Source of the DNA: Pectobacterium aroidearum
Lineage (GTDB): Bacteria; Pseudomonadota; Gammaproteobacteria; Enterobacterales; Enterobacteriaceae
DNA: 64,000 bases
Assembly: GCF_015689195.1 (NCBI RefSeq)
Contig: NZ_CP065044.1
Location: forward strand, 1,860,001 to 1,924,000
Direction: 5' to 3'
How positions within the stretch are numbered: position 1 is the stretch's first letter; each line of letters opens with the position of its first letter. Below are positions 36,819 to 47,736 of the stretch, in pieces. A program made the translations under genes and the position numbers. A model generated the notes under the pieces. It saw only the letters and a list, made by a program, of their open reading frames with translations. It had not been told where the DNA came from and searched no databases.

Positions 36819-37976
36819 ATGAGTTGGCAGCAACGCATTGAAGCCGCGCTGGCACAGCGCCAGCGTGATGATGCTTACCGTGTGAGGTTGGCGAATCAAG
36901 GCGGCAGCGGGCGCTGGCTGATGCAGGGCGATCGCTGTTATCTGAACTTTTCCAGCAACGACTATCTGGGACTAAGCCACCACCCGGAGATTGTGCATGC
37001 CTGGCAGCAGGGGGCAGAGCAATACGGCATTGGCAGCGGCGGTTCCGGGCATGTGACGGGGTATACCGATGCCCATGCCATGTTGGAAAGTCAGCTTGCC
37101 GACTGGCTGGGCTATCCGCGTGCGCTGCTGTTTATTTCCGGCTATGCCGCAAATCAGGCCGTGGTAGCCGCGCTGGCACAGGCGGAAGACCGTATTTTGG
37201 CCGATAAGCTTAGTCACGCTTCGCTGCTGGAAGCAGCCGCACAGTCACCGGCAACCCTGAGGCGCTTTAAACACAATCAGGCCGATAGTCTGCAAGCGCT
37301 GCTGGAAAAGCCAGCCGACGGCCAGACGCTGGTGGTGACCGAAGGCGTTTTCAGTATGGATGGCGATACCGCGCCGTTATCTGCGCTACAGGCTCAGTGC
37401 CAGGCGCACGATGCCTGGCTGATGGTTGACGATGCACACGGAATTGGCGTACTGGGTGATGAAGGTCGTGGGAGCTGCTGGCAGCAAAATGTTAAACCTG
37501 AGCTGCTGATTGTTACGTTCGGCAAAGCGTTTGGCGTGAGTGGTGCGGCGGTGCTGTGCGCTGAACCACTGGCCGAATACTTCCTGCAATTTGCCCGTCA
37601 TTTGATTTACAGCACCTCGATGCCTGCAGCGCAGGCCTGTGCGCTGAGTGCGGCGCTCAACTGTGTTCGTCAGGGCGACGCTCGACGTGAGGCGCTACGG
37701 CGCAATGTTGAGCAGTTCCGAGCAGGCTTCTCTAACTCGTCCTATCAACTGATGGATTCACAGAGCGCAATTCAGCCGCTGATTGTCGGTGAGAACGCGC
37801 GCGCGTTGGCGTTAACAAGCCATCTGCGTGAACAGGGCGTGTGGGTCAGTGCCATGCGACCGCCGACGGTGCCGCCCGGCAGTGCACGCCTGAGGATTAC
37901 GCTGACGGCGGAACATCAGCCGGAAGATATCAGCCGCTTGCTTACGGTATTACATCATGCTGACAGAAAACTATAA
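36819..37976 (+). CDS. bioF: 8-amino-7-oxononanoate synthase BioF
   Basis: A 385-residue PLP enzyme joining pimeloyl-ACP and alanine. The start at 36819 ([11 protein letters not shown]) matches E. coli BioF; an in-frame ATG 12 bases earlier is unlikely. The PLP lysine lies in [10 protein letters not shown] and the cofactor aspartate in [12 protein letters not shown]. It overlaps bioC by 20 bases. Confidence 0.95.
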   Translation: MSWQQRIEAALAQRQRDDAYRVRLANQGGSGRWLMQGDRCYLNFSSNDYLGLSHHPEIVHAWQQGAEQYGIGSGGSGHVTGYTDAHAMLESQLADWLGYPRALLFISGYAANQAVVAALAQAEDRILADKLSHASLLEAAAQSPATLRRFKHNQADSLQALLEKPADGQTLVVTEGVFSMDGDTAPLSALQAQCQAHDAWLMVDDAHGIGVLGDEGRGSCWQQNVKPELLIVTFGKAFGVSGAAVLCAEPLAEYFLQFARHLIYSTSMPAAQACALSAALNCVRQGDARREALRRNVEQFRAGFSNSSYQLMDSQSAIQPLIVGENARALALTSHLREQGVWVSAMRPPTVPPGSARLRITLTAEHQPEDISRLLTVLHHADRKL

Positions 37977-38718
37977 CAAGCAGGCGATCGCGCAGGCGTT
38001 TGGACGTGCGGCAGGGTGCTATGACCGCTTTGCCGAACTGCAACGCACCAGCGGAGAACGCCTGCTGACGCTGATGCCGTCGCACGCTGGTTTACAGGTA
38101 TTGGATGCAGGCTGCGGAACCGGGCACTTTAGCCGCCGCTGGCGTCAGCGGGGAAAAACGGTGATCGCGCTGGATTTGTCGGCGGCCATGCTCGCACAGG
38201 CGCGTGAGCAGCAGGCTGCCGATCGCTATCAGGAAGGGGATATCGAAAACCTGCCGCTGGCGGATTGCAGTGTGGATATCAGCTATAGCAATCTGGCCGT
38301 GCAGTGGTGTGACTCGTTACCGCGCGCGTTGGCAGAGCTGTATCGGGTTACGCGTCCAGGGGGCGTGATTGCGTTTGCAACACTGGCAGACGGCTCCTTA
38401 AGCGAACTGTCGCAGGCGTGGAAGCGGCTGGACGGCACGCAACGGACGAATCGCTTTCTGCCGCTCTCCGCCATCGACGCAGCCTGTCAGCCTTATCGGC
38501 ATCATCTGGTGCAAGAACGTGAGGTCTGCCTGTTCCCTGATGTATTGGCGTTAATGAAATCGCTGAAAGGAATTGGGGCGACCTGGCTGCACGAAGGGCG
38601 TACGCCGGGGCTATTGAGCCGGGCACGACTGGCGGCGCTGTCTGCCCACTATCCGCAAGAACAGGGTGGCTACCCGCTCAGTTATCAACTGGTTTATGGA
38701 GTGATTTATCGTGATTAA
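37957..38718 (+). CDS. bioC: malonyl-ACP O-methyltransferase BioC
   Basis: A 253-residue SAM-dependent methyltransferase that caps malonyl-ACP to start pimeloyl synthesis. SAM-binding motif [13 protein letters not shown] and the [13 protein letters not shown] segment are typical. It overlaps both bioF and bioD, so it is translated by coupling. Confidence 0.95.
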   Translation: MLTENYNKQAIAQAFGRAAGCYDRFAELQRTSGERLLTLMPSHAGLQVLDAGCGTGHFSRRWRQRGKTVIALDLSAAMLAQAREQQAADRYQEGDIENLPLADCSVDISYSNLAVQWCDSLPRALAELYRVTRPGGVIAFATLADGSLSELSQAWKRLDGTQRTNRFLPLSAIDAACQPYRHHLVQEREVCLFPDVLALMKSLKGIGATWLHEGRTPGLLSRARLAALSAHYPQEQGGYPLSYQLVYGVIYRD

Positions 38719-39391
38719 GCGCTGGTTTGTGACGGGAACGGATACCGAAGTGGGGAAAACGGTCGCGAGTACGGCGCTGCTACAGGCGGCGAGTCAAGCG
38801 GGGTACCGGACCGCAGGCTATAAACCTGTGGCGTCAGGCTGTGAAATGACGGCCGATGGCATTCGCAACAGTGATGCGCTGGCGCTTCAGGCGAATAGCA
38901 GCGTCCGGCTGGATTATGAGGCCGTGAACCCGCTGGCGTTTATGGAACCGACGTCACCGCATATTATCAGCGCGGTAGAGCAGCGGCCTATCTCTCTTTC
39001 GACGTTATCCGCAGGGCTGCGGGCGTTAGAAACACAGGCAGACTGGTTGCTGGTTGAGGGCGCAGGCGGGTGGTTTACGCCGCTGTCGGCGCAGGATACG
39101 TTTGCCGACTGGGTGATACAGGAACAGCTTCCCGTGATTTTGGTGGTCGGCATCAAGCTGGGGTGTATCAACCACGCGATGTTAACCGCCCATGCGATTC
39201 AGCATGCGGGTCTGCACCTTGGCGGCTGGATTGCTAACGACATTACACCGCCTGGAAAATGGCACCAGCCGTATCTGCAAACGCTGCAACAGCGCCTGCC
39301 TGCGCCGATGCTGGGCGAAATTCCTTACTTATCGGATCTTCAGCAGCATAATCTGGGGCAATATATTGATATTGAGTTATTAGCGGAGTAA
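38711..39391 (+). CDS. bioD: dethiobiotin synthetase BioD
   Basis: A 226-residue ATP-dependent carboxylase closing the ureido ring. The P-loop GTDTEVGKT, the VEGAGGW motif and the KPVASGCE segment are present. It overlaps bioC by 8 bases and is the last bio gene. The 877 bases after it carry a hairpin, DnaA boxes, a LexA box and the uvrB leader but no supported gene. Confidence 0.95.
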   Translation: MIKRWFVTGTDTEVGKTVASTALLQAASQAGYRTAGYKPVASGCEMTADGIRNSDALALQANSSVRLDYEAVNPLAFMEPTSPHIISAVEQRPISLSTLSAGLRALETQADWLLVEGAGGWFTPLSAQDTFADWVIQEQLPVILVVGIKLGCINHAMLTAHAIQHAGLHLGGWIANDITPPGKWHQPYLQTLQQRLPAPMLGEIPYLSDLQQHNLGQYIDIELLAE

Positions 39392-39429
39392 TCATTTTTG
39401 TTAACCCTCGGCTGACTTTAATCATCACA

Positions 39430-39487
39430 GTAGGTTTTATTGTTTTTTTACCGGCATCTGTTTTCATAAGTATAAAACCTACATTTT
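39430..39487 (+). terminator. terminator candidate after bioD
   Basis: GTAGGTTTTAT (39430-39440) pairs perfectly with ATAAAACCTAC (39472-39482) across a 31-base loop, followed by ATTTTTAT. The long loop makes it a moderate terminator candidate for bioBFCD. Confidence 0.45.
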
Positions 39488-39700
39488 TATAGCGATCAAT
39501 AGATAAAACCTTCTTGAGTTTTCCTCTCACTCCCCGCAATACCTGAATTGTTGTGATGCTGTCCCCTGCTGTTTTTAGTCTTTTTCCATCTAATACTTAT
39601 GCGATAAATCACAGAAAGAGTGTGAAGAAAATCCATATCAGAGGGAATCACGAATGAAGCGGGTATTTCTCTAACTCAGTGCTGATGCGGGCTTGTGGGA

Positions 39701-39725
39701 GTTATCCACCATTTCTGTGGATAAC
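39701..39725. promoter_or_regulatory. head-to-head DnaA box pair upstream of uvrB
   Basis: GTTATCCAC (39701-39709) and GTGGATAAC (39717-39725) are a perfect inverted pair. TTATCCACC and TTATCCACA are near-consensus or consensus DnaA boxes. A third, weaker match (TTATGGATA region) follows. They lie about 550 bases upstream of uvrB. Confidence 0.55.
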
Positions 39726-40025
39726 TATGTGTATTATGGATAGACAACGCGTCCTAACCGAGAGCTGGCGCGGGTTGTCGCCAGGTTGACGCTATTCTCC
39801 ACGGTTTTGCTAATTTATTTATTATCATATGCTTAAGTAAAATCAAGCGTCTTAAGCAGCAACGGTGTGTAGTTGCATAAATTAACGTCATCAGGTGTCC
39901 CTGCATGTTACATTTTTACCAAATCTGGGGATAAATCATGATGATTTTATCTGGTAGATTGAAGATGAATGTGCTAGCAAATTCATTTGTTGATTAATCA
40001 TCCAATCCAGCGATAATTTTCTTGA

Positions 40026-40045
40026 TGCTGTTTTTATATCCAGTA
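40026..40045. promoter_or_regulatory. LexA (SOS) box of uvrB
   Basis: TGCTGTTTTTATATCCAGTA has the CTG-N10-CAG core of LexA boxes and closely resembles the E. coli uvrB site. It lies 224 bases upstream of the uvrB start codon, so the leader is long. Confidence 0.75.
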
Positions 40046-40268
40046 TCATTGCGGTGGCGAATTTCGCAATTGGCATTCAGAATAAAGCTCGTATGTCACA
40101 CGTATCAGTGTGGTCGCTGTCGTGTGATCACGGTGCGACAAAGGATGCCGATGACGACCCGCAGCCGTGCCTGAAATCGTCAGTCTGTGTCTTTTACCTG
40201 CCTCCGAGCATCCACCCATGAACGTCGCCTTGAGCGATGCGTAATAACGATAAGTAGCGTGCTTAACG

Positions 40269-42281
40269 ATGAGTAAAGTATTTACACTGAATTCCGACTT
40301 TAAACCGGCAGGCGATCAGCCTGAGGCCATTCGTCGTTTAAAAGAGGGCCTGGAAGACGGGTTAGCGCATCAAACGCTGCTCGGGGTAACCGGTTCAGGT
40401 AAGACGTTCACGATCGCCAACGTGATTGCCGATCTCAATCGGCCGACAATGATGCTGGCACCAAATAAAACGCTGGCGGCTCAGCTGTACGGCGAAATGA
40501 AAGAATTCTTTCCTGATAATGCCGTCGAATACTTCGTTTCGTACTACGACTATTATCAGCCGGAAGCCTATGTTCCGAGTTCGGACACCTTCATTGAAAA
40601 AGATGCATCGGTTAACGAACATATCGAACAGATGCGTCTTTCCGCGACAAAAGCGCTGTTGGAACGGCGTGATGTGATCGTCGTGGCTTCAGTGTCCGCT
40701 ATCTATGGTCTGGGCGATCCCGATTTATATCTGAAAATGATGCTGCACCTGACGCAGGGGATGCTGATTGACCAGCGTGCTATTTTGCGGCGTTTGGCTG
40801 AGTTGCAGTATTCCCGCAACGATCAGGCGTTTCAGCGCGGTACCTTCCGCGTGCGCGGTGAGGTGATTGATATTTTCCCTGCGGAATCTGACGAAATCGC
40901 GCTGCGTGTTGAACTGTTTGATGAAGAAGTGGAACGATTGTCGCTGTTTGACCCGCTGACGGGTCATGTCCTCCAGACGGTGCCGCGCTATACTATCTAT
41001 CCCAAAACGCACTACGTCACGCCGCGTGAACGTATTTTGCAGGCAATGGAAGACATCAAGGTGGAGCTGGCCGATCGCAGAAAGGTACTGCTGGCGAATG
41101 ATAAGCTGGTGGAAGAGCAGCGGTTGAGCCAGCGCACGCAGTTTGATCTGGAGATGATGAACGAGCTGGGCTATTGCTCCGGGATCGAAAACTACTCACG
41201 CTATCTTTCCGGGCGAGGTCCCGGCGAGCCGCCGCCGACGCTGTTTGACTATTTACCGGCAGACGGACTGCTAGTCATTGACGAATCCCACGTTACCGTG
41301 CCCCAGATCGGTGGTATGTATCGCGGTGACCGTGCGCGTAAAGAGACGCTGGTCGAATATGGCTTCCGGCTACCTTCGGCGCTGGATAACCGCCCGATGA
41401 AATTTGAAGAATTCGAAGCGCTGGCGCCGCAGACGATCTATGTCTCCGCGACGCCGGGTAACTATGAGCTGGAAAAATCGGGCGGTGAAGTGATCGATCA
41501 GGTGGTGCGTCCTACTGGGCTGCTCGATCCGCTCATTGAAGTGCGGCCTGTGGCTACGCAAGTGGACGACCTGCTTTCCGAGATTCGCCAGCGTGCGGCG
41601 GTTAACGAACGTGTGCTGGTCACTACGTTGACCAAACGAATGGCGGAAGACCTAACGGAATATCTGGAAGAACACGGTGAGCGCGTACGTTATCTGCACT
41701 CGGATATTGATACCGTCGAACGTGTTGAAATTATCCGCGATTTACGCCTTGGTGAGTTTGACGTGCTGGTGGGTATCAACCTGTTGCGTGAAGGGCTGGA
41801 TATGCCAGAAGTGTCGCTGGTGGCGATTCTGGATGCGGATAAAGAGGGTTTCCTGCGCTCCGAGCGTTCTCTGATTCAGACGATTGGTCGTGCAGCGCGT
41901 AACCTGCGCGGTAAGGCGATTCTGTACGGCGACAAGATTACGCCATCCATGGCGAAGGCGATTGGCGAAACGGAACGCCGTCGTGAGAAGCAGGAGGCGT
42001 ACAACACCGAACACGGGATTGTGCCGCAGGGGCTCAATAAGAAAATTTCCGATATTCTGCAATTGGGTCAACCCACAAACAGAGGCAAAGGGCGAGGCAA
42101 CCGTAAAGCGGCAGAACCGGCTGCACGTTATGAGCTTATGACGCCGAAAGCGCTGGAGCTGAAAATCCGCGAGCTGGAAAGCAAAATGCTGACGCATGCG
42201 CAGAATCTTGAGTTCGAAGAAGCTGCCGCCTTGCGCGATGAGTTACAGGCACTGCGCGCACAATTTATCGCTGCATCCTAA
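40269..42281 (+). CDS. uvrB: excinuclease ABC subunit UvrB
   Basis: A 670-residue DNA damage-recognition helicase of nucleotide excision repair. Walker A is GVTGSGKT. The beta-hairpin [12 protein letters not shown], the DESH motif, the helicase VI motif QTIGRAARN and the C-terminal UVR domain ([13 protein letters not shown]) that contacts UvrC are complete. Regulated by LexA through an upstream box. Confidence 0.97.
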   Translation: MSKVFTLNSDFKPAGDQPEAIRRLKEGLEDGLAHQTLLGVTGSGKTFTIANVIADLNRPTMMLAPNKTLAAQLYGEMKEFFPDNAVEYFVSYYDYYQPEAYVPSSDTFIEKDASVNEHIEQMRLSATKALLERRDVIVVASVSAIYGLGDPDLYLKMMLHLTQGMLIDQRAILRRLAELQYSRNDQAFQRGTFRVRGEVIDIFPAESDEIALRVELFDEEVERLSLFDPLTGHVLQTVPRYTIYPKTHYVTPRERILQAMEDIKVELADRRKVLLANDKLVEEQRLSQRTQFDLEMMNELGYCSGIENYSRYLSGRGPGEPPPTLFDYLPADGLLVIDESHVTVPQIGGMYRGDRARKETLVEYGFRLPSALDNRPMKFEEFEALAPQTIYVSATPGNYELEKSGGEVIDQVVRPTGLLDPLIEVRPVATQVDDLLSEIRQRAAVNERVLVTTLTKRMAEDLTEYLEEHGERVRYLHSDIDTVERVEIIRDLRLGEFDVLVGINLLREGLDMPEVSLVAILDADKEGFLRSERSLIQTIGRAARNLRGKAILYGDKITPSMAKAIGETERRREKQEAYNTEHGIVPQGLNKKISDILQLGQPTNRGKGRGNRKAAEPAARYELMTPKALELKIRELESKMLTHAQNLEFEEAAALRDELQALRAQFIAAS

Positions 42282-42306
42282 CGATGCAAGCACTCACTGA
42301 GGATCA

Positions 42307-42741
42307 ATGATGGACCCTATTATACCGGGTGTTGAGGTGCTGTTTGTGGCAGGTTTCGGGCCGATCGTGAAATCGCTGTCTGACAGCCATGCGCTCTATG
42401 TCGATACGCTGAAGTTGCCGCTAAAGCCTGTCGCGGAAGGGAGCGATTATCTGGTGAGCGATACAATAGATGGCGTGAAACACTTCGCCCTGTGGCCATT
42501 GTCACAGGCCAGCGAATCCTGCTTCGGGCAGGGAAGCTGGCCTGCGGATCTGCCTGAACCGCAAAGCTGGCTGGAATTTGAAGTGGCGGACATGACGGAA
42601 GCGACCCGTACGCTAAAAACACAAGGCTATGCGCTGTTGGTAGAAAACCGTCTTGAACCCTGGGGACAGCAGGTCACGCGTTTTCTGAGTCCCGAAGGCA
42701 TCTTGATTGGCGTGACTTATACGCCGTGGCTGCGGGATTGA
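42307..42741 (+). CDS. VOC-family (glyoxalase-like) protein
   Basis: A 144-residue protein with two beta-alpha-beta-beta-beta halves of the vicinal oxygen chelate fold ([12 protein letters not shown] and [22 protein letters not shown], ending with [22 protein letters not shown]). GAGGATCA precedes the ATG. It lies 25 bases after uvrB and its 3' end overlaps that of ybhK by 25 bases on the other strand. The substrate is unknown. Confidence 0.78.
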   Translation: MMDPIIPGVEVLFVAGFGPIVKSLSDSHALYVDTLKLPLKPVAEGSDYLVSDTIDGVKHFALWPLSQASESCFGQGSWPADLPEPQSWLEFEVADMTEATRTLKTQGYALLVENRLEPWGQQVTRFLSPEGILIGVTYTPWLRD

Positions 42742-43649
42742 GAGCCTAGTAGCTGTAGCGCACGATCGATAGCCTGACGCAGTAGCTCACGGTCATGATG
42801 GTGAGGAACATCTGCTGCGGCCAGCTCTTGTTGCACGATCAGGCGATCGCCGATCTGACTGATATCGACTTTCGGACCGACGATCGCCACATCCACCACT
42901 GATTTACCCACTTTGTGCTCAATCCAGTCCAATTTCTCCGCCAGCGTCAGGCGGGCGGCGGGGTTGCTCTGCTCGCTGCCCAGATTGCCGATGTAGACCA
43001 TGGGGGCGGGCGTGCGGCGGAGCGCCTGTGTCAAATCGTCCAGCAGCAGCAGCGGCATCAGGCTGGTCAGAAAACTGCCGGGGCCAATTAAAATCAGGTC
43101 GGCTTTGGCGATGGCGTCAATCGCTTCGCGCGTGGCCTGCACCGTCGGGTACAGCATCAAATCTTGCGGTAAAGTTGCCAGTTGATCGATCTCGACTTCG
43201 CCATAAACGGGGTTGCCCTGTTCATCAATCGCCATCAAATCGACCGGATGCTCGGACATCGGAATTAAAAAGGCATCGACTTTGAGCAGGTTGCGAATCA
43301 GATTGATGGCTTCCAGCGGCCGCACGCTTAGGTGATCGAGCGCTTTCAGCATCAGATTTCCCAGATTGTGTCCGGCAAGTTCACCGTTACCGTTAAACCG
43401 GTACTCAAACATCGTAGACGCCACGCTGGGCGTAGTGATCAGTTGATTCAGGCAGTTGCGGGTATCGCCCCAGGCAATACCGCCTTCGGAACGACGGATG
43501 CGGCCAGTAGAACCGCCGTTATCTGTCGTCGTCACAATGCCAGTTAGCCGTGAACCCAGGGAAGAGAGCGAAGACATCACACGACCTAAGCCGTGCCCGC
43601 CTCCTAGTGCGACAACCCTGTCGAGGTCGGCCAACGTGCGATTGCGCAT
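42717..43649 (-). CDS. ybhK: YvcK/CofD-like gluconeogenesis factor YbhK
   Basis: A 310-residue protein with [16 protein letters not shown] and the [14 protein letters not shown] motif of the YvcK family, plus [15 protein letters not shown]. YvcK proteins bind UDP-sugars and are needed for cell-wall homeostasis on gluconeogenic carbon; the E. coli counterpart is YbhK. Convergent with the VOC gene and overlapping it slightly. Confidence 0.9.
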   Translation of the reverse strand: MRNRTLADLDRVVALGGGHGLGRVMSSLSSLGSRLTGIVTTTDNGGSTGRIRRSEGGIAWGDTRNCLNQLITTPSVASTMFEYRFNGNGELAGHNLGNLMLKALDHLSVRPLEAINLIRNLLKVDAFLIPMSEHPVDLMAIDEQGNPVYGEVEIDQLATLPQDLMLYPTVQATREAIDAIAKADLILIGPGSFLTSLMPLLLLDDLTQALRRTPAPMVYIGNLGSEQSNPAARLTLAEKLDWIEHKVGKSVVDVAIVGPKVDISQIGDRLIVQQELAAADVPHHHDRELLRQAIDRALQLLGSQSRSHGV

Positions 43650-43943
43650 AGAAAACCTTATGAATGAGCCAGAGGAATATGACGTGTGTGTGACAATCGT
43701 CGCTAAGGTAGCTGATTTCAGCGTAAAACGCGAAAAATCCTCACGCAGGCATGACCTGAGACAATTTCTATCGCATATTTTTCCGTATGCTGTGCACCAT
43801 AAGATATTGAAAATTCGCTATATATTTATTTATATACCGATTTTGAGAGTGGTTGACTACGCGTTTTCGCAGTAGACTGCTCAATGAAATCACGATTCTT
43901 TATCGGCTGTTCCGTCGTTGTCTAACGGATAATTGATAGGAAT

Positions 43944-44046
43944 CAAACTCCTAGCCTTGGTGCCTAAGTGATGCGCGTAGTGCGCGTTATACGGTGCCCT
44001 GGCCGTGACCTTCGCGGTCACCAGGGTGCGAGGTAGAAATGCCTGC
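43944..44046 (+). ncRNA. Moco riboswitch upstream of moaA
   Basis: The segment has the molybdenum-cofactor RNA pattern of the E. coli moaA leader: ACTCCTAGCCTTGGTGCC, a variable hairpin, a paired GTGCC-TGGCCGTGACC region, a GGTCACCAGGGTGCGAGGTAG return and the conserved ATGCCTGCA just after. It ends about 25 bases before the moaA ribosome site. Binding of Moco would reduce translation of moaABCDE. Bases 43650-43943 upstream hold only the promoter region. Confidence 0.85.
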
Positions 44047-44071
44047 ATCTCCCGTATTTGGAAAGGTGTTT

Positions 44072-45061
44072 ATGGTGAGTCAACTGACTGATGCGTTTGC
44101 GCGCAAGTTTTACTATTTGCGTCTGTCTATCACAGACGTCTGCAATTTTCGTTGTACCTACTGTCTGCCGGATGGTTATCAGGCCAATGGCACCAATCCG
44201 CATCGTTTTTTGTCACTCGATGAGATTCGTCGCGTCAGCCGCGCTTTTGCCGAACTGGGGACGGAAAAAGTCCGCCTCACTGGCGGTGAACCGTCTCTGC
44301 GCCGTGACTTTGTCGATATTATCGCCGCCATCCGTGAAAACCCCGCGATTCGCACGCTGGCAGTGACCACTAACGGCTACCGTTTGGCACGCGACGTTGC
44401 TCAATGGCGAGAGGCAGGGCTAACGGCGCTGAATGTGAGCGTGGACAGTCTGGATGCTCGTCAGTTTCATGCGATTACCGGGCAGGATAAATTCCGGCAG
44501 GTGATGGACGGCATCGACGCCGCATTTGACTGCGGCTTTGCCAAGGTCAAAGTCAACACGGTGCTAATGCGTGATGTCAATGCGGGCAGCCTGCAAACCT
44601 TTCTCGACTGGATTAAACACCGCCCGATTCAACTACGCTTTATTGAACTGATGGAAACCGGGGAAGGAGGCGATCTGTTTCGCCGCCACCACGTTTCTGG
44701 CGAGGTGATCCGCCAGCAATTGTTGCAGCAGGGCTGGCAGCAGCAGCAACGTGCCCGCAGCGACGGGCCAGCACAAGTCTTCTGCCACCCAGACTATCAG
44801 GGGGAAATCGGGCTGATTATGCCGTATGAGAAAGATTTCTGCCTGAGCTGCAACCGTCTTCGTGTGTCTGCTATTGGTAACCTGCATCTGTGTCTCTTTG
44901 GCGAACAGGGTATTCCACTGCGTGATTTACTGGCCGACGATCGCCATCTCGAAGATTTGAAGATGCGTATCTCGGGCGGGCTGTCGGCGAAGAAACAGAC
45001 CCACTTCCTGCATGAAGGGAATAGCGGCATCACGCAAAACCTGTCATTTATCGGCGGTTAA
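44072..45061 (+). CDS. moaA: GTP 3',8-cyclase MoaA
   Basis: A 329-residue radical SAM enzyme that starts molybdopterin synthesis from GTP. The SAM cluster motif is CNFRCTYC and the second cluster CLSCNRLR...HLCLFG; the functional C-terminal GG is present. The start at 44072 has GGAAAGG upstream and matches E. coli; the ATG at 44039 belongs to the riboswitch. First gene of moaABCDE. Confidence 0.95.
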   Translation: MVSQLTDAFARKFYYLRLSITDVCNFRCTYCLPDGYQANGTNPHRFLSLDEIRRVSRAFAELGTEKVRLTGGEPSLRRDFVDIIAAIRENPAIRTLAVTTNGYRLARDVAQWREAGLTALNVSVDSLDARQFHAITGQDKFRQVMDGIDAAFDCGFAKVKVNTVLMRDVNAGSLQTFLDWIKHRPIQLRFIELMETGEGGDLFRRHHVSGEVIRQQLLQQGWQQQQRARSDGPAQVFCHPDYQGEIGLIMPYEKDFCLSCNRLRVSAIGNLHLCLFGEQGIPLRDLLADDRHLEDLKMRISGGLSAKKQTHFLHEGNSGITQNLSFIGG

Positions 45062-45095
45062 TCCGTGACATCACTGATTTTTAAAGGAGTCTGGC

Positions 45096-45614
45096 ATGAG
45101 CAAAGTCAGCAGCGAATTTGTTTCTCTCAACCTTGCGGTTCTGACCGTTTCCGAGCGCCGGACGGTGGAAGATGACACCTCCGGTGACTATCTGCGCGAA
45201 GCGGCGCAGTCCGCAGGACATCGCATCGTCGATAGCGCCATTGTGAAAGAGAACCTGTACCAGATTCGGGCACAGATCTCGGCGTGGATTGCCAGCGATA
45301 AGGTGCAGGGCATTCTGATTAATGGCGGAACGGGCTTTACTGCAGGGGATGTGGTGCCGGAAGCTATTGGCGTCTTGTTCGATCGGGAAATTGAAGGTTT
45401 CGGTGAACTGTTCCGTATGGTGTCGTATGAAGATATCGGTACGGCGACGCTGCAATCGCGTGCGCTTGCCGGTCTGGCTAATCAGACGGTGATTTTCGCG
45501 ATGCCAGGTTCGACTCGTGCCTGTCGCACCGCATGGGAACGCATCATTCAGGAACAGCTGGATGCGCGCCAGAAACCGTGCAATTTCTACCCACACTTGA
45601 AAAAAACCTCTTAA
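45096..45614 (+). CDS. moaB: molybdenum cofactor biosynthesis protein MoaB
   Basis: A 172-residue MPT-binding protein of the MogA/MoaB family. ILINGGTGFTAGDVVPEAI and the PGSTRACRTAWERII segment are typical. It is homologous to MogA adenylyltransferases, though E. coli MoaB is not essential for Moco. Follows moaA by 34 bases with AAGGAG. Confidence 0.94.
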   Translation: MSKVSSEFVSLNLAVLTVSERRTVEDDTSGDYLREAAQSAGHRIVDSAIVKENLYQIRAQISAWIASDKVQGILINGGTGFTAGDVVPEAIGVLFDREIEGFGELFRMVSYEDIGTATLQSRALAGLANQTVIFAMPGSTRACRTAWERIIQEQLDARQKPCNFYPHLKKTS

Positions 45615-45632
45615 CGGTAAGCGTTATTCACT

Positions 45633-46148
45633 ATGTCATCCTCTAAATCCATGGCGTCATCATCTACGCCACAGTTGACCCACATTAACGCCGCTGGCGA
45701 AGCCGCAATGGTGGATGTTTCCGCCAAAGCGGAAACTGTGCGCGAAGCCCGCGCGGAAGCTTTCGTTGAAATGGCGCCGCAGACGCTGGCAATGATCATT
45801 GCCGGCAGCCATCACAAAGGTGATGTGTTCGCTACCGCGCGCATCGCCGGCATTCAGGCCGCGAAACGTACCTGGGAACTGATTCCGCTTTGTCACCCGC
45901 TGCTGCTGAGCAAGGTGGCTGTCGAGCTGGAAGCGCAGCCGGAACACAATCGGGTACGCATTGAATCTGTTTGTCGCCTGACGGGTAAAACCGGCGTAGA
46001 GATGGAGGCGCTGACGGCAGCCTCTGTCGCCGCGCTGACTATCTATGACATGTGCAAGGCTGTGCAGAAAGATATGGTCATTGGTCCGGTGCGTCTGCTG
46101 GCGAAAAGCGGCGGTAAATCCGGCGATTTTACGGCGGAGGGCGCATGA
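45633..46148 (+). CDS. moaC: cyclic pyranopterin monophosphate synthase MoaC
   Basis: A 171-residue protein that converts the MoaA product to cyclic pyranopterin monophosphate. [21 protein letters not shown], the catalytic LCHPLLL and the Lys-rich end [19 protein letters not shown] are intact. The N-terminus is about 10 residues longer than in E. coli, with an Ser-rich lead; ATG 45651 is an alternative start. Confidence 0.95.
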   Translation: MSSSKSMASSSTPQLTHINAAGEAAMVDVSAKAETVREARAEAFVEMAPQTLAMIIAGSHHKGDVFATARIAGIQAAKRTWELIPLCHPLLLSKVAVELEAQPEHNRVRIESVCRLTGKTGVEMEALTAASVAALTIYDMCKAVQKDMVIGPVRLLAKSGGKSGDFTAEGA

Positions 46149-46390
46149 TTAAGGTGCTGTTTTTTGCACAAGTTCGTGAGCTGATCGAGACAGATAGCCT
46201 GTCTCTGCCTGCTGAGTATGCCACCGTAGAGGACGTGCGACAGGCGTTGTGCCAGCGTGGCGCGCGCTGGGCGCTGGCGCTGGAATCGGGCAAGCTGCTG
46301 GCTGCGGTCAATCAGTCGCTGGTTGAGCTGACTCACCCACTACAGGACGGTGATGAAGTGGCGTTTTTCCCTCCGGTAACAGGGGGCTGA
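46145..46390 (+). CDS. moaD: molybdopterin synthase small subunit MoaD
   Basis: An 81-residue ubiquitin-like sulfur carrier whose C-terminal Gly-Gly (PPVTGG) is adenylated by MoeB and thiocarboxylated. It overlaps moaC by 4 bases (ATGA) and is followed by moaE 2 bases later. Confidence 0.94.
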   Translation: MIKVLFFAQVRELIETDSLSLPAEYATVEDVRQALCQRGARWALALESGKLLAAVNQSLVELTHPLQDGDEVAFFPPVTGG

Positions 46391-46392
46391 TC

Positions 46393-46845
46393 GTGACAGA
46401 AACGCGTATTCGGGTCGGTGAAGAGAACTTCAACGTAGGGGATGAATACCAGTGGCTGGCGCAGTGTGATGAAGACGGCGCGGTGGTGACGTTCACGGGT
46501 AAGGTGCGTAATCACAATCTGGCGAAAGACGTCAGCGCGTTGACGCTGGAACACTACCCCGGTATGACGGAAAAGGCGCTGGCGGAGATTGTCGATCTGG
46601 CCCGCGAGCGCTGGGAACTGCCACGAGTGAGTGTTATTCATCGGGTGGGCGCACTCTATCCGGGCGATGAAATTGTGTTCGTTGGTGTCAGTGCCGCCCA
46701 CCGCAGCGCGGCGTTTGATGCCGCCCAATTTATTATGGATTACCTGAAAACCCGCGCGCCGTTCTGGAAGCGCGAAGCGACGCCGGAAGGCGAGCGCTGG
46801 GTGGAATCACGCGACAGTGATAAACAGGCTGCGCAGCGCTGGTAG
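46393..46845 (+). CDS. moaE: molybdopterin synthase catalytic subunit MoaE
   Basis: A 150-residue large subunit that transfers two sulfurs from MoaD. VVTFTGKVRNHN, LEHYPGMTE, HRVGALYPGDEIVFVGVSAAHR and the active-site KTRAPFWKRE (Lys) are conserved. Starts at GTG after the moaD stop. Last moa gene. Confidence 0.94.
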   Translation: MTETRIRVGEENFNVGDEYQWLAQCDEDGAVVTFTGKVRNHNLAKDVSALTLEHYPGMTEKALAEIVDLARERWELPRVSVIHRVGALYPGDEIVFVGVSAAHRSAAFDAAQFIMDYLKTRAPFWKREATPEGERWVESRDSDKQAAQRW

Positions 46846-46957
46846 TTCATTTCTGTGTTAGGATAAAAGGATGGCGGGGAGGGCGTTTCCGTCTCGTTCC
46901 CCCAAACAGGCGGTTCGCGCCGCGTTAATCAGATAACTTTTATGCAAAGGTAACATC

Positions 46958-47665
46958 ATGGACAGATATCCACGCTCGGGTTCAATCGTTGAGCGCTCGC
47001 AGTCGGGTCTCCAGGCCTATATGGCACAGGTTTATGGCTGGATGACCTGCGGCCTGCTGCTGACGGCGTTCGTGTCCTGGTACGCGGCGAATACGCCTGC
47101 CGTACTGAATTTTGTATTCTCCAGCCAGATCACCTTCTTCGGACTGATCATTGCTCAGTTGGGACTGGTCTTTGTGATTTCCGGTATGGTACAGCGCCTG
47201 AGCGGTGCGGTCGCTACGTCGCTGTTTATGCTTTATTCCGCGCTGACGGGGCTGACGCTCTCCAGCATTTTCATCATGTACTCCGGTGAATCCATCGCCA
47301 GCACCTTTGTCATTACGGCGGGGATGTTCGGCGCGATGAGCCTGTACGGCTACACCACGAAGCGTGATTTGAGCGGCTTCGGCAGCATGCTGTTCATGGC
47401 GCTGATCGGGATTGTACTGGCTTCGCTGGTGAACCTGTGGCTGAAGAGTGAAGCGCTGATGTGGGCCGTCACCTATATCGGCGTGGTGGTGTTTGTCGGT
47501 CTGACGGCGTATGACACCCAGAAGCTGAAAAACATCGGCGAGCAGTTGTCCGTTGATGACAAAGACAGCTTCCGCAAATACTCCATTGTGGGCGCGTTGA
47601 CGCTGTATCTCGACTTTATCAACCTGTTCCTGATGCTGCTGCGCATTTTCGGTAACCGTCGTTAA
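46958..47665 (+). CDS. ybhL: BAX inhibitor-1 family membrane protein YbhL
   Basis: A 235-residue protein with seven membrane segments. The family pattern is clear (AYMAQVYGWMTCGLLLTA, the GLTLSSIF segment, and the C-terminal LTAYDTQKLKNIGEQL with the conserved Asp). BI-1/TMBIM proteins form calcium leak channels; the bacterial role is unclear. It follows moaE in the order known from E. coli. Confidence 0.92.
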   Translation: MDRYPRSGSIVERSQSGLQAYMAQVYGWMTCGLLLTAFVSWYAANTPAVLNFVFSSQITFFGLIIAQLGLVFVISGMVQRLSGAVATSLFMLYSALTGLTLSSIFIMYSGESIASTFVITAGMFGAMSLYGYTTKRDLSGFGSMLFMALIGIVLASLVNLWLKSEALMWAVTYIGVVVFVGLTAYDTQKLKNIGEQLSVDDKDSFRKYSIVGALTLYLDFINLFLMLLRIFGNRR

Positions 47666-47677
47666 TTCTTGCTTACC

Positions 47678-47708
47678 TATCTGGCGCGGTTGTCCCTCGC
47701 GCCAGATA
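47678..47708. terminator. bidirectional terminator between ybhL and ybhR
   Basis: TATCTGGCGCG (47678-47688) pairs perfectly with CGCGCCAGATA (47698-47708) in the 71-base gap between the convergent ybhL and ybhR genes. Confidence 0.75.
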
Positions 47709-47736
47709 TTACCCTACCGAGTATTCCCTCTTACTT

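Noticed and set aside
39243..39539. Minus-strand 98-codon frame overlapping the bioD end
   Set aside because: It overlaps bioD in another frame and the hairpin after it; no start site or family.
44039..44071. Upstream ATG as start of moaA
   Set aside because: It lies in the conserved ATGCCTGCA of the Moco riboswitch; the next ATG/GTG at 44072 has a ribosome site and matches the family length.
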